Assembly: GCA_933228895.1 (NCBI GenBank)
Contig: OW121852.1
Location: 124,987,544 to 125,051,543 of the forward strand
Origin: Platycnemis pennipes
Lineage: Eukaryota; Arthropoda; Insecta; Odonata; Platycnemididae
DNA: 64,000 bases
Reading direction: 5' to 3'
The notes below the pieces were generated by a model. It saw nothing but the letters and a program-made list of their open reading frames with translations, made no database searches and had not been told where the DNA came from. Positions 46,652 through 58,387 of the stretch are shown here, piece by piece (the first letter of the stretch is position 1; every line of letters starts with the position of its first letter). The translations under genes and the position numbers were made by a program.

Positions 46652-47022
46652 AGCGTAACACTTCCATTAATGGGTCATTCCATAATTTATGTTTATGAAT
46701 GAACATAATAATATCCATGGCTATAGAAGTTTCCTTAAAAATTGGAATGGGCAATTAAGGTAGAGCAAGCAAATGTTCATCTTTACAAGGAGAGATCAGA
46801 AGAAAATTTATGTATTTTTCATTATTTTGTTTTGATCTGCCTTTATATAATCTTGATTGAATTCCTACCTGAAGAATTCATTGCATTTATATATTATCAC
46901 AGGTACATACCATTAATGTACAAAGACTTTACAAATGAGTGAATTAGCTAATTATTGAGGTTCCAGATTGACATTCAACTCTGTGATAAACAAAAATGTT
47001 GTGTAAAATAGTGTCTTCCTCA
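46652..47022. other. Unassigned spacer between gypsy and copia elements
   Basis: AT-rich, with nothing recognised. Confidence 0.4.
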
Positions 47023-47297
47023 TGTTGAAATTCCATGTTATCAGCTAAAGACAAGGAATATTAGGCATTCATTTTTTAGTTGGGCATTTGTTTTAGGCAT
47101 TCATTGTAGTTGTTCGTTTTTTGCTTGAGCTCACTTATTTTCTCGCTTTTGTTTTTATACTCTTTCCGGCAGTACTCAATAAAAAACCGAGCTGGATAGT
47201 CATGTCATGTGTTCTCAGTGCAAGTACTCTAAGCCGGCGAATCCAACAATCAGAAACCTCATCTACCCAATAAGTTTATCACAGGTTATGGTCCCAG
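47023..47297 (+). repeat. Copia 5' LTR and primer-binding site
   Basis: The LTR candidate runs from TGTTGAAATTCC (47023) to TTATCACA (47283), with CAATAAAAAAC near 47178 as polyA signal. GGTTATGGTCCCAG (47284-47297) fits the half-tRNA initiator Met primer site used by insect copia elements. The exact LTR end is uncertain, since AATCCAACA at about 47243-47251 is an alternative terminus. Confidence 0.6.
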
Positions 47298-47374
47298 AGT
47301 TAGTGAAGAAGAATAACTGATCGAGATTGCGAAGTAATTTGTAATAGACACACTTGACATAGGCGTGTTCCGAA

Positions 47375-48426
47375 ATGGGCGAACACTGGTCTGTGGGGCC
47401 CTGCAATTTTGGAATCGCAAGGCTGAAGGGGCGAGAAAATTATAAAAACTGGAAGTTTGCTATGACAAATTATCTGCGGAGACAAGGGCTCTCAGCTACT
47501 GTTCAAGGTACCGATGCTGAATCTAGAAAAGAGCGACAGGAGGAACGTGCTCTGACTGATATTTGCCTCGTAGTCGATCTACAAAATTACTACTGTGTGA
47601 ACGCTGTGAAGACTGCAAAAGAAGCATGGTCAATGCTAGAAAAGAAATTTCAGAAGAAAGGGCACTGGCACTAAGTTTATTTGGTGTGTGCGATGTGTCA
47701 AGCGACATTTCATGACTTTTCTACCATGGAGGCTTATATTGCACACACAACCTCACTAAGTCAGGTGATGACAAGTCTGGGCAAAGAGGTGAGATGTCTA
47801 ATTGCCATGATATTTCCAGGTTTGCCGACTGACTTTGACAGTATTGTTATGACGTTGCGTGCTGGAGAGACAGATGGTCTTGTACAGGGAAAACGAAACT
47901 ACTTACCGACAGTCAATGCAGAGAGTTAACTGGTGCAGAAAATGGAGACAGCTGCTTTATACAGTAAGAAGAAATACGCAACGACTACCAAGAGAGAGAA
48001 ATGACACCCAGAACAAGGACAAACACGTCAAAGGTACACTGTTGGAGGTGTAAGGACACTGGTCATGTAATTAGAGATTGTCCTAAACCCAAAGGATACG
48101 AACCACCAGCAGCCGATGACAACAAGGCTGTAAAGAAGAGTGATGACAACAGGATCAAGAAGTCTGCATCGTCAAAGAAAACTCTTCTGTGTGCTATGTC
48201 AGGAAAGATGCCTGGTGGTTCAATAGTTGTAGATTCTGGAGCTGAAGGACATATGTCTCCAGGTAAGAGGTGGCTCGAGAACTATCAAGAGTGTGATTAT
48301 GATCCTGTTGTCATTGTTGGTGATAATGGGAGGTTAGCTATTGTAGTTAAAGGTGACATAAGATTGTCTTCAAATTCAAGTAGTAGTATAGACAAAGTGT
48401 CTGACGTACTTATGTGCCTCATTTGA
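47375..48426 (+). pseudogene. Copia element: gag, zinc knuckle and protease
   Basis: GAG begins GIARLKGRENYKNWKFAMTN (47411-47470), the copia/UBN2-type capsid start, and continues after shifts to about 47930. The frame at 48001-48426 has the zinc knuckle CWRCKDTGHVIRDC and the protease site VVDSGAEGHM (about 48226-48255), with the normal DSG triad. Frameshifts at about 47675 and 47930 break the polyprotein. Confidence 0.8.
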
Positions 48427-49500
48427 GTAATACTTTGTTGTCTGTTAGTCAATGTACCGATCAAGGACTAAATGTCCTGTTTACAGCAACTGATTATAAA
48501 TTCATTGATGCTGATGACTGTTTAGTTAGTGGTTCTACTCCGACCACTGGAAGTCCAATCAAGGGCTTGTATCTTTTGAATGGAATTGCTGGTACAAAGA
48601 CTGCATATATAAGTAATGTTGTAAATTATGGCCTATGGCATTGACGTCCTGGGCATGTTGGAAGGCAAAAGTTGAAATTTTTGTGTGAACATACTGATGA
48701 CATGAAATTTGTAAATGTCAATAATGAAATATGTGTACCATGTGCCATTGGGGAAACATTCTAGGCAGATTATTCCTCGTTGTGTCACCACGGGTATCAG
48801 AAGTTTTAGACCATATACATGCAGATTTGTGTGGACCCTTTCAGAGAGTTTTGGTGGAGGAGCAAAGTTTGTGCTGACCATTGTAGATGATTATTCTAGA
48901 TTTGTAACCGATTATTTTCTGAAAGGTAAAAATGAAACCAAATACAAAGTGAAAGAATATATTGCACGATGTGAAACTCAAAAGGGTAAAGTTTGTTGAA
49001 ATTAATATTCCCTTTAGTTAATCTCTCATTTAAAGTACGTGTGTGAAGGCCCTCATTTTGATGCTCAATTGTATCCAATGATTAAGTCATGTACTTACGT
49101 GGTAACTATGTACTCTTGTTAGTGATTGTTCATAAATATAGTCAAAAAGAAAAACTGCATTATCTCTCTTATGAAGTGATTATCAATTTAATCCATCTTC
49201 ATCACCTAACGCTGGTAAAATTGGATTGAAAATCCAACAAAGTTTTCATAGTGTTCATGTCTGATAATGGAGGTGAGTTTATAAACAAAGATCTCATGTA
49301 TTACTTTAAATTCAAAGGAATTACCCAACAAAGAACTGTCCGATATACACTGGAACAATGGTGTAGCAGAAGGGTAAAACAGGTCAACATTCGATGGAGC
49401 AAAGAGCATGTATTTAATGCTAAATGCTCTAAACAACTTTGGGCAGAGGCTATAAATACAGTAGTGGATGTTCAGAATAAGGTAAGTACCTCATATGGGT
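48414..49500 (+). pseudogene. Copia integrase, split by a solo LTR
   Basis: The pre-integrase zinc region reads NVVNYGLWH, then a TGA stop, then RPGHVGRQKLKFLCEH and CVPCAIGE. Next come HADLCGPF (first catalytic Asp) and, after a one-base shift, VLTIVDDYSRFVTDYFLKGK. The solo LTR 48994-49239 interrupts the domain. Beyond it comes SDNGGEFINKDLMYYF (second Asp). The Glu-containing region is damaged by shifts after RYTLEQWCSRR. Confidence 0.8.
48994..49239. mobile_element. Solo LTR inserted in copia integrase
   Basis: This 246-bp sequence has TGTTGAAATT...AATCCAACA ends (TG..CA) flanked by the 5-bp duplication AAGTT (48989-48993 and 49240-49244). Deleting it and one AAGTT restores the integrase frame exactly. 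The TGTTGAAATT start is shared with the copia 5' LTR, so it is probably from a related copia family. Confidence 0.8.
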
Positions 49501-49811
49501 TGTGATAATTTTATTCCTGAAATGTTCTTCACAGGTGAGAATATCAACTATTCAAATCTGAAAGTGTTTGGCTGTGATGCATATGCACGCATTCCTAAGG
49601 AAGTTAGGGATGGGAAATTGGAAACAAGAAGCAAGTGTATGGTATTTGTTAGATATGACAAAGAAAGTAAAGGTTATAGTTTGTTTGATCCAGGCAAACC
49701 GAAGAGTATTACTGTTGCACATAGTGTGAAGTTCGATGAAAACAATTTTACTCTGTGTTCAAACTCTGTAACTTTAGGTGATATTGTGTATGTAGGCATT
49801 TATGGTCGAAT
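49495..49811 (+). pseudogene. Copia pol linker between integrase and RT
   Basis: The frame contains NLKVFGCDAYARIPKEVRDG, KLETRSKCMVF, and YDKESKGYSLFDP, the segment that always follows copia integrase. It reads without interruption up to the MITE at 49812, and resumes in frame beyond it at 50338. Confidence 0.8.
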
Positions 49812-50337
49812 GGGGGCGTTTACTCAGAACCAAAATCGCAATTTTGTACATGAAATTGTTAGATGGAAACGAAAAAATAAATTTAGTGAAAAAATTTATC
49901 TTCTAACCATAACCATTCACTCATAAATCAAAAATTAAAATAAGCAAAAGGTGACGCCCACCTAAAATGCCGCTGTGATAACATTGACGTCACTTTCCTC
50001 CCGTCCTTGACTGCTTTTAGGGGAGGGGAGGGAGTGGAGGGGGATTCTCGGAAGGTCTGCTCGCACAGATGCGGTCGTGACTGCTCCGATTGGCAGATTC
50101 AGCTGTGTCTCCCCCTTTGCGATAAGGCAAAGTAGCTTCGCGGGCTCAGTTGTGATTGGACGAAGTCGTTATACGTCAGAGGTTGCACCACACCCACTTT
50201 TCCGAAAGGGTTAAAAACAGTTTTTCGAAACCTGTAACTCGAGAAATAATTGACGGATCAAAAAACGGAAAACTACGGGTCTTTTTATTTTACAAACTAT
50301 CATATTCGGCAATTAAAAAAATATGGTAAACGACCCC
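49812..50337. mobile_element. 526-bp MITE with GGGG ends and AT duplication
   Basis: The left end is GGGGGCGTTTACTC and the right end, inverted, GGGGTCGTTTACC. AT lies outside both (49810-49811, 50338-50339). Excision plus one AT restores the copia reading frame across the site. The same terminal design is seen at 7723-10743. The interior is GC-rich, with GAGGGGAGGGAG and TGACGTCA-like motifs and no coding sequence. Confidence 0.8.
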
Positions 50338-50339
50338 AT

Positions 50340-51130
50340 TGAAGAAACTGATATTGAAACAGTTCCAATTGCTGAAAATAATGATGGTGAATTTGAAAGG
50401 GGAAATATGGTAATTGAAGAGCATGGGGAAAGACTGTATTCATCAAGAAATAGAAAGAAAAGATTTTTGTGATGATTTTGTAATGTATACTGCTTCATTG
50501 TATGTTAATGCTGTTTTTGATGACTATTTAGAGCATGCTACTGAGACTAAGGCTTTAGCAGGAAATGATAGCGTTCACTGGAAAAAGGCCATGAAGTGAA
50601 GAATTGCAATCTTTCAAAGACAATCATTTATGGGATCTTGTTGAAAAGCCTGAACGAAAAATGTGGATATGTAAATGGGTGTTTAGAATAAAAAGAGACA
50701 GTGAAAGAAAAATTGTCAAATACAAAGCTAGGCTAGCAGCTGTTGGGTGCTCTCAGAAGTATGGTATTGATTTCGTAGATACCTATGCCCCAGTTGTAAG
50801 GCATAGCACACTGAGACTGTTATTCTCTTTGTCTGTTAAACTTGATTTGCAAATTCACCATGTGGACATTTCCACAGCTTTCCTGAATGAGCATTTAAAA
50901 GAGGAGATTTTAATGAGTCAACCAGAGGGACTGGAAACTGCTGAGGGAAAAGTATGTAGACAGAAATGCTGTATGTGGGTTAAAGCAAGTTAGTAAATGC
51001 TGGTATGAAAAGGTTCATGAAATCTTACGTGAAATTGGTTTCAATCAATCTAAATATGAACTCTGTGTCTATGACGAAGAATGTCGTAGAAGACTATGTT
51101 AAGTTAGACCAGAGAGCATATTGTGAAAAT
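50340..51130 (+). pseudogene. Copia reverse transcriptase lacking YVDD
   Basis: After the linker, LWDLVEKPERKMWICKWVFR, YKARLAAVGCSQKYGIDFVD, TYAPVVRHSTLRLLFSL and HHVDISTAFLNEHLKEEI (50604-50925) are the N-terminal half of the copia RT (RVT_2). YGLKQ-type sequence then leads to YELCVYDEECRRRLC. From there it jumps to DYVKLDQRAYCENLLVKF. The catalytic YVDD block is missing through a deletion near 51085. Confidence 0.85.
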
Positions 51131-51770
51131 TTACTGGTAAAATTTGGTATGATGGACTGTGTAAATTCAAAGACTATCAAATGTGGTTTGGTGTTAACTG
51201 AGAGTTTGGAGTGTGCCAAAGATGTCTCATATCATCAAGCTATTGGTGGTTTGTTATTTTTGTCAGTGTATCAGGCCTGACATTACCTATGCAGTTAAGT
51301 CAGTTCAATAATTGTTACGGGAAAGACCATTGGAATGCCGTGTTAAGAATTTTTAAGTATTTAAAGGGTACTTTGCATTATGGAATTATGTATAGAAAGT
51401 GCGAGACTGATGTGGGATTCAGTGGGAATTTTGTAACAAGAAATTCTGTATCTGGATATTTCTATCAAATGTCAAATGGACCAATTTCTTGGGAGAGTAG
51501 GAAACCGGAAATTACTGCATTTACAGCCAAGAAGGTGTTTTCCTAAGAGGATTAATGTTTGAAGTGATGGTAGGTCTGGAAGTATTTTACTGTACAATGA
51601 GAATATGAGTGCTATAAAACTGGCTGAGACTCAAAGGATATCATGCTAGAACCAAGCATAGATGTAAGGTATCATTATATTAAGGAGTTATGTAAGGCTG
51701 ATAAAGTAAGACTGTGCCATTTATCTACGAAAGAGATGCCCGCTAATGTGCTTACGAAAGTGTCCAAGTA
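51131..51770 (+). pseudogene. Copia RNase H and C-terminus
   Basis: Copia RNase H features remain: AIGGLLFL, ITYAVKSVQ-like sequence after a shift, HWNAVLRIFKYLKGTLHYGI, SVSGYFYQMSNGPISWES and finally HHYIKEL-like and MPANVLTKVSK near 51760. Multiple frameshifts are present. No 3' LTR was found downstream, so the copy is 3'-truncated. Confidence 0.8.
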
Positions 51771-51884
51771 GTACTTCTGATTATGAAATGTCGCAAGTGG
51801 TACGTCCGGTTTGAAAAGTTTCTGTAATATTGTTTTGCGATGAACATGTCTGTGAACCAAATTCAGAGTTATCCATCATCGAGT

Positions 51885-52980
51885 ATAAAATATGCGCCAG
51901 TTATTCAGAATTGAGGACCTAACCCTGCAAAAGGCGATCACAACCTATGCCATACCAGCATACCGAGTCGATCACAGACAAGAGTGTCAACAGGAGATGA
52001 AGTCCAACCAACATGAAGTAAATGTTTTACGACAAAAGAAGTGTAAAAGTTTTAAAAATAAGTCAAAAAGTGAATCTGTGAATAGCAATAATTCTATGCC
52101 CAAGTCTAAAGTGGTGGAATTCGATTGCAGACTGTGTAAAACAAAGCATGGCCCTTGCAAATGTCCTGCATACGGTGAAGTGTAATAAGTGTGGAAAATT
52201 AAATCATTTCACGGTAGCATGTAGAGTGAGAAATGTCAATATGCTAAATTGTAACGAAAGCTCAGATGAAAGTGATTTATGTGTTGTCAATGTCGAATGT
52301 GAGCACCCTAAATATGTGAAAAATGTGATGGCAAAGAGATCTTGCTATAGATGGGATGAAATTATCCTCATCGCGAAGGAGAAAGTGAAATTAAAAATAG
52401 ATACCGGAGCAGATGTTAGTGTAATGCACACAAGTGTCTTCAAAAAGATACGCCAACAGCCGGTGATAAAACCCGTTAATTTCCAACTGAAGGGCTTCCT
52501 CAAAGAGATAAAATGTAAACCAATTGGGTATGTTTCCCTAACGTGCGAGTATAAAGGTAAGGTTATTTGAGGATTTCATGATTGTGGATGGTGCTGACAA
52601 AATACTATTGACTGCTAATGCCTGTGAAGCATTGCATTTGGTGAAGCCAGTTAATTCCATTGCTCCTACCACACAAATGTACGGTAAGGAGGAATTTGTA
52701 AAGGTGCATGCCGAAATATTTTATGTCACTGGTAAATTTCCTGGTAAATTCTCCATTACTACCAAACCGGAATTTGAGCCTGTATGTTACCCGCCTAACA
52801 ATACCTCTAGCTATTCGCCCAACTCTCAAACTAGACTTATGAAGGTTAGTTGAGAGGAAAGCCCTGGTGAAAGTAGAAAATGTTGATCCAAAGGCTAGCA
52901 TAAATAGAATGGTTATTGTTGAAAAGCCTAATGGGGAAAATCAGTATGTATTGACCCATGTGAATTAAACAAGCATATAA
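51885..52980 (+). pseudogene. Gypsy-like element 2: gag end, protease and RT start
   Basis: FRIEDLTLQKAITT is the end of capsid. Zinc-knuckle motifs CRLCKTKHGPCKCPA and, after a shift, CNKCGKLNHFTVAC follow. The protease start VKLKIDTGADVSVM (about 52385-52425) is normal. Later frames (52578-52980) carry TKPEFEPVCYPP and a damaged RT start, MVIVEKPNGENQYVL. Both ends are missing. It is related to, but distinct from, element 1 (compare the knuckle spacing). Confidence 0.8.
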
Positions 52981-55229
52981 TCAAGCACTTATGTTGCTTC
53001 AATAATAACATTGATATTTTGACAGGAGCTACAGGAATTTCAATAGCAGATGGTTGCCAAGGTGTCTTGCCTTGTGTTTTGTGCTTCATGGTTGCCATGA
53101 GTACCTTGCTTTACTATATTTCAATTGCTATTTCTTTCATATACACCCATCACAAGCAGCAACATTTCATGTAACAAAAGAATTTTAATATATAAATTAT
53201 ACAGACCCATGGGTCTGTATGATTGCAGTAGCTTAGCGCATCGCTACACACGACTTGTGTTCCTACTAGTCTATGACAGTGATTGAATCTGTACACTTGA
53301 GGCTCTAGATTATTGTAGAATATTTAGCACACACCTCGGAACTTGCGGGAGTGTTAGTGTGAATTAACTATTAGAGCGCCTTATATATTAGTTGTCTGCT
53401 ATAGCTCTCAGACAGGTACCTACACTTTGTACCTCTCATTTGAGCAGGACTGAAAAACTCACTGTGTAAGGGCAATGGATGAAAAAGGGAACTACCATCT
53501 GACAATGAGTGATAAGGGGCCATTTGGTCCCTGCAGAGCGACCAAATTATGGTCAAAATTCAGAAGTTTTATTTTAAATGCATAGAATGAATTAAAGTTT
53601 TTTATCGTATTTCTTAAAAATCTAGCAAGCATGCTGATAACTAAAAACGTCAGCTATTTCATTTTTAAGATCCGTTGGGTTTCATGTCACCATTCACTGA
53701 CAATTCCAATGTAAAACTATCAACAAGAGACTAGCAATGTATCTGCAATCTGATACTCAACATCGCCTCCCAGCCGGCACATGACAAGGCGTATCTCCAA
53801 ATATGAGGATAATATCCGCAGAAATCGTGACGAGCCTATCTTCTGAGCAAGGATAAAGATCGTGGACTCCACGCCTAAAAATTGACGAAACGAGGGATGA
53901 ATTTCCGCATTTTTAAGGATAAGCTTATCCCTAGCGGGCTAGCCTCATTGGCTGAAAGGGGCCAATGAAAGGACGAGGATAGCAGCGCCAAGGGCGGTGT
54001 TGGGCAGAAGCTTCGTTCATATATGGTAGTAACCTCCCCTACTTTCCCCATCCCAATTCCCCTCCCCTACATTCCCCACCCCCTCGGTTCATACTGAGGC
54101 GCGGGTTGCATTTACACATGGAGTTTCAAATTAGCGTACACAAATGAAATCCATAAACTTCACTGATGGCACGTTTTATTGTTTCACACTGAAACTGAAG
54201 TTATAAAAAATATTTAAGGCACCCAAAGTGACAAAATATCAACATACACAAAGGAAATGGTGCAAATAGAAAAACATATGTAAGTTCCATAAATGAAAAA
54301 GAAAATATGGAAATGATGAGGCAGCATAAAAGATATTAATCGCAAATCATACAAAAAACAAAACAAATTCAGGCTGACGGACAAAGTGATTGAGTGAATA
54401 CAAAGAGACCAATATTATTGCACTTATAAAAAGGAAATAAACAACTATATGCCTTCTGAAATTAGGTTACAAAAATATTACGACAGCCAAAGTGACAAAA
54501 AATCAAGAGATGAATAGAAAATGGTGCACTCACTCACACAAACCATTTCACTCGTATATTTCACTACGAAATCACAATACATGGTGCAATAGGCTCCATG
54601 ACTACCAAAAATAGTCCGCAATTAGCGAGAAAAAGTCCTCATACCGCGGGTTCTGCCTTTCCAGTGTTCGTCGAAGACACGAATACGTTACGGTACATTT
54701 CGTATTTACTCATCAATATCATCCATTACACACAGAACTGCAAAACACTATACGACACTTCGAGCACAGTCAACAGCGCCCAGACAAGCTGATCACATGG
54801 ACGAACTTCACCATTGGCGTGGTAATTACATTATCTCCTACTCACTCTTTACCATCGACTATTAACTGCGAGATGAAGCATTTTCCTCAAGGTAGCTAGA
54901 AAAACGAACCGCTAGCATATCTCATGCTTCAATTCACAACAAATAACTTGATACACAACTGTTTCATGGAATAACCGCGAATGAGGACCATGTTTTGTAT
55001 GTTATCACAAGAAAATACAGGGAATTCCAGCCCTTCACACCGGCTTCGTCTTCCTACCATTTCCTACGGCGTGATATTTGAAATGCCATAATCATTGCTC
55101 ATTGGCCGACGGTGGGACAAAATGATTGGCCGCCTTAATAGAGAAAGAAACAATGGAAAGAACGTCGTGAATCTTGAATAATGGTACTTAATCAACCGTA
55201 AAGAACAATTTTAGTTTCAATAATCATAA
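52981..55229. other. Unassigned, with palindromes
   Basis: No gene seen. A 22-base perfect palindrome with half-site ATACAGACCCA is centred at 53209/53210. A GGATAAGCTTATCC palindrome lies at 53917-53930. C-rich sequence occurs around 54030-54090. Related GATAAGCTTATCC motifs recur near 55776. Confidence 0.45.
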
Positions 55230-55304
55230 ATGTTTTTGAGAATTCATATGTTTAATAAGAATTTTATACATAAGCATATTTCGCATTTACAATTTGCCCA
55301 CAAA

Positions 55305-55622
55305 ATGACGTCCGCTACAGAGCCACTAGGCGACCAATTAATAAACTACGAAGGCAAAATACCTTTCGTGCTGCCACCTAATGGCCGATTTACGAGCTAT
55401 TACAACTCGAACGAATGGCACCATGGCACTCAATGTGGAAAGAAAATTACAACAGCGGTAACAAGAAGTAGCAGGCGTTTCGCGCTGTTTGGTGTTGATG
55501 TCGAGGAAGATATGTTTATCCCAGGTTTATCTAATTATAGGGATAAGCCCATCCCTGTGCTGACTGGGGTATTACCAATTACACTGAATAACATGCAATT
55601 TTCTGCCGCAAAATGCAATTAA
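55305..55622 (+). CDS. Hypothetical protein, about 105 residues
   Basis: The frame from ATGACGTCCGCTACAGAGCC encodes a polar protein with VLPPNGRFTSYYNSNEWHHG and FALFGVDVEEDMFIPGL. It has no signal or membrane segment. The amino-acid mix (few rare codons, varied composition) looks more gene-like than neighbouring frames, but I know no family for it. It could be a small host gene, an exon, or a transposon ORF. An upstream ATG at 55230 extends it in an AT-rich, less convincing way. Confidence 0.25.
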   Translation: MTSATEPLGDQLINYEGKIPFVLPPNGRFTSYYNSNEWHHGTQCGKKITTAVTRSSRRFALFGVDVEEDMFIPGLSNYRDKPIPVLTGVLPITLNNMQFSAAKCN

Positions 55623-55689
55623 TAGCGCCCACATTAGTTGCATCAACAATGTTTAATAAATGATAAATGGTTGCTGGTGATTTGATTTA

Positions 55690-55925
55690 TTCAATAATTG
55701 CACTGCCAAATAACTGTGACACCCCCTCTCCCAAACGCTTGCAATCGAGGAAAGCAAGGATATTGAACGTGGAAGATAAGCTTATCCCCAAAATATCAGA
55801 TTTCTCCAAGTTGCCGTAGACTAATGTATGTTACACCCCCTCCCCCAATGCTTAAAATAGTGGAAAATAGGGATATTGAACGTGGAAGATTAGCTTATCC
55901 CCAACATATCAGATTTCTCCAAGGA
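55690..55925. repeat. 113-bp tandem duplication
   Basis: GGATATTGAACGTGGAAGAT starts at 55758 and again at 55871. Each copy continues into a TAGCTTATCCCC or TAAGCTTATCCCC segment and then ATATCAGATTTCTCCAAG, and is preceded by ACACCCCCTC. Confidence 0.85.
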
Positions 55926-58387
55926 TACGACCAAATCTGTGCTAGCTGGGCTGGGCCATATCCGTGACATTTCGTTTTCAACCAATGTACATTGCAGGAT
56001 TAAGTATGCAATAATGATCACGAACCAACTGTTTTCGAAATTTGCAAATTGTGCACTAAGTGTTCACCATGCTATCCAAAAGAAATGAGTTGTCCAAACC
56101 ACGCATATTGAAGGTTGGTTTGTAAATTTTAACACAGCCACGTCCTATCCCGTCAGAAAAGTGTGGTCACATAAAAAGGATTCCCTTCGGCACACTTGTG
56201 GACGACAGTTTCACTGTTGTGAGAGTAATCCCACTGTTTGATTTATTAACAAGTGCAAAATATGCACCGAGTGACAACTACAATGCAATGTACTAATACC
56301 ACATGAAGTCACTAACAATCTTGAAGAGCTTTCTTTAGGTTAGCTTTAGCGGTGAGACAACTTTCCCCTTCAAAATGTTAATGAAGTAAGTTGACGACTA
56401 GTCTAAATCATCAGGTACTTTGCGCAATAAGCAAAACTTTACTTGACGAGTTATCAACCGATTATGTCATGTCATTACTATTGGCAACATTTCCTTTACG
56501 CGCGACAAGTTTCATGTCCCGACCGTCACTCGCTCACATTTTGAAAAATCTTATCAGGGTAATTTATTCGGGTGTTCACTGAAAACCTTTCCCTTTAACA
56601 CACCGTAAAATGATTCTTCGTGTTTAATGCCGAAGACACGTTTGAGGGCATATGCATAGTAAAATTATAAACTAATTCAAATGAGAATACGGAATATTTC
56701 GCGACTACCTTGTTTCCACTAGTCCTCAGGATCTTATAGACGAGAGAATGGATTAGATAATATGGAGAAGAAATAAGTTAGGAAGAACTAAGAGGTTGGG
56801 CGCATTGTAAGAATGATAAAATATTCCTCACAAGAGGTTCGAACCTGAGACTGTTGGGGAAGGCAGTTATTTGGCCGCATCACCTCATTCCATACCACAT
56901 GGTGCAAGGGAATCTTGCCCAGCGGAAGAAAGGGGAAAAAATGACATTCACAATGTGGATCATAATCACTCGAATCAACAACTAACCCCCTCCTATACTA
57001 TCGTAGCTCGTAGTTCTGGGAGTAGGGGAAGGTGGCGTGACGTCACAATCAGCTGTGAGGATGTATGGTGGGGGTAACCGCGGAGGAGGGGAAGTGTTGT
57101 AGTAAATGCTGTCTGAGTTTCTCCTGCGACAATGGGATCTCACAGGTGGCACAGGCACTAACGTTCGCGTGGTTTGTTCCCCTATGCCCTGGTTGCACAT
57201 GTCCAATAGCCAGGAACTTTTCATTCGCCCAATTCCTTGACCCCCTCCCCCAAAACAGGCTCTTAAATACATGCTTCACTCACACGCACTTTTCTAGAAA
57301 TTTCACGACAATCTTATGTTCTGGGTTTAGTTTTTTTAAAACTTCACGCAGGAAATTGCTGTAAGAGAAGTACTGTTGCACACGCCCGTATACTGGATTC
57401 TTAATTACGCTGAAGAAAAATCTGATAGCTTGCCACACGCTATTTCCTAACATTGACGACGATAATTATTTCTAGAACATTTCCATTTATGTGGTAAGTC
57501 AATTCATTAACTAAAAATATCGATTCACAAAATACTAAAGCAAATGTAAACTTTTTTCACCTTTGAACATCCAATCCACTAGAAAATGACACGACAAACG
57601 CATAAATAATTCACCCTACCATGGCCTACATGACTACATTATAACTACATTACCAAGTAAAACCAATCGCATTCCGGCGCGATCACTAGAAATGAAGAGG
57701 TCATGAAATCGATAAAGAAACTGGAAATACCTAGCTTTTCAGCTAAGTAACCCAACAATGGCGAAAAGTTAATTAAAAGCGATGGAAACTGCAGTGTCCC
57801 ATTCCTGTGACCAGCCACACGATTTAACTAGAGCGCCCGCTATTTTTTTCCGTACGATTTTTTCACACAAAAATCCGAGCACAAAGAATCTGCATTCTGT
57901 CTTGAAATTTACGGACGCGCGCCGGTAACGAATGGTGAGAAATTACATTCACTCGTGAGAGAAATTACGAGAGCGGTAAAAGTAACAAGAGTAACAATCA
58001 TTCAAGAATTAAGTACCTAATCGAAGGCAGTATATTCTTCGAGGATATCCCGATTTCTATAAGTTTCCCACAAATTTACGTACTAGCATCCAGAATGGAA
58101 ATTTCCTTTGAGACTTTGCCTACAAAGCTTAATAATCTGAGAGCGGAATTCGATTCTGACGGAGGAGAGGGACAGAAAGACCTCGACTTTTTCTTCATAA
58201 TCCCTTCGATAGCATACCACATGCAAATGCCTCTACTTTACCTTGGTCTCCACTTTTCCTGTGCAAATGGAATACCTGAACAATAACCCGAAGATCAGAT
58301 CTACCTACGAATTTGCACCATTTGCACTGCAGCGTTACCACTTTAATACGATAAGGTAGAAATATATAGGCAGAAAATGACACTTAC
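55926..58387. other. Unassigned
   Basis: No recognised gene. GAGGTTCGAACCTGAGAC at 56834-56851 contains a perfect B-box-like GGTTCGAACC, but no matching A box or tRNA fold was found. A GC-rich patch lies at 57010-57255. The frame 58095-58286 has no family resemblance. Confidence 0.4.

Noticed and set aside
56834..56851. Second tRNA/SINE from the B-box-like GGTTCGAACC
   Set aside because: The motif is palindromic and could arise by chance. No A box at the right distance on either strand.
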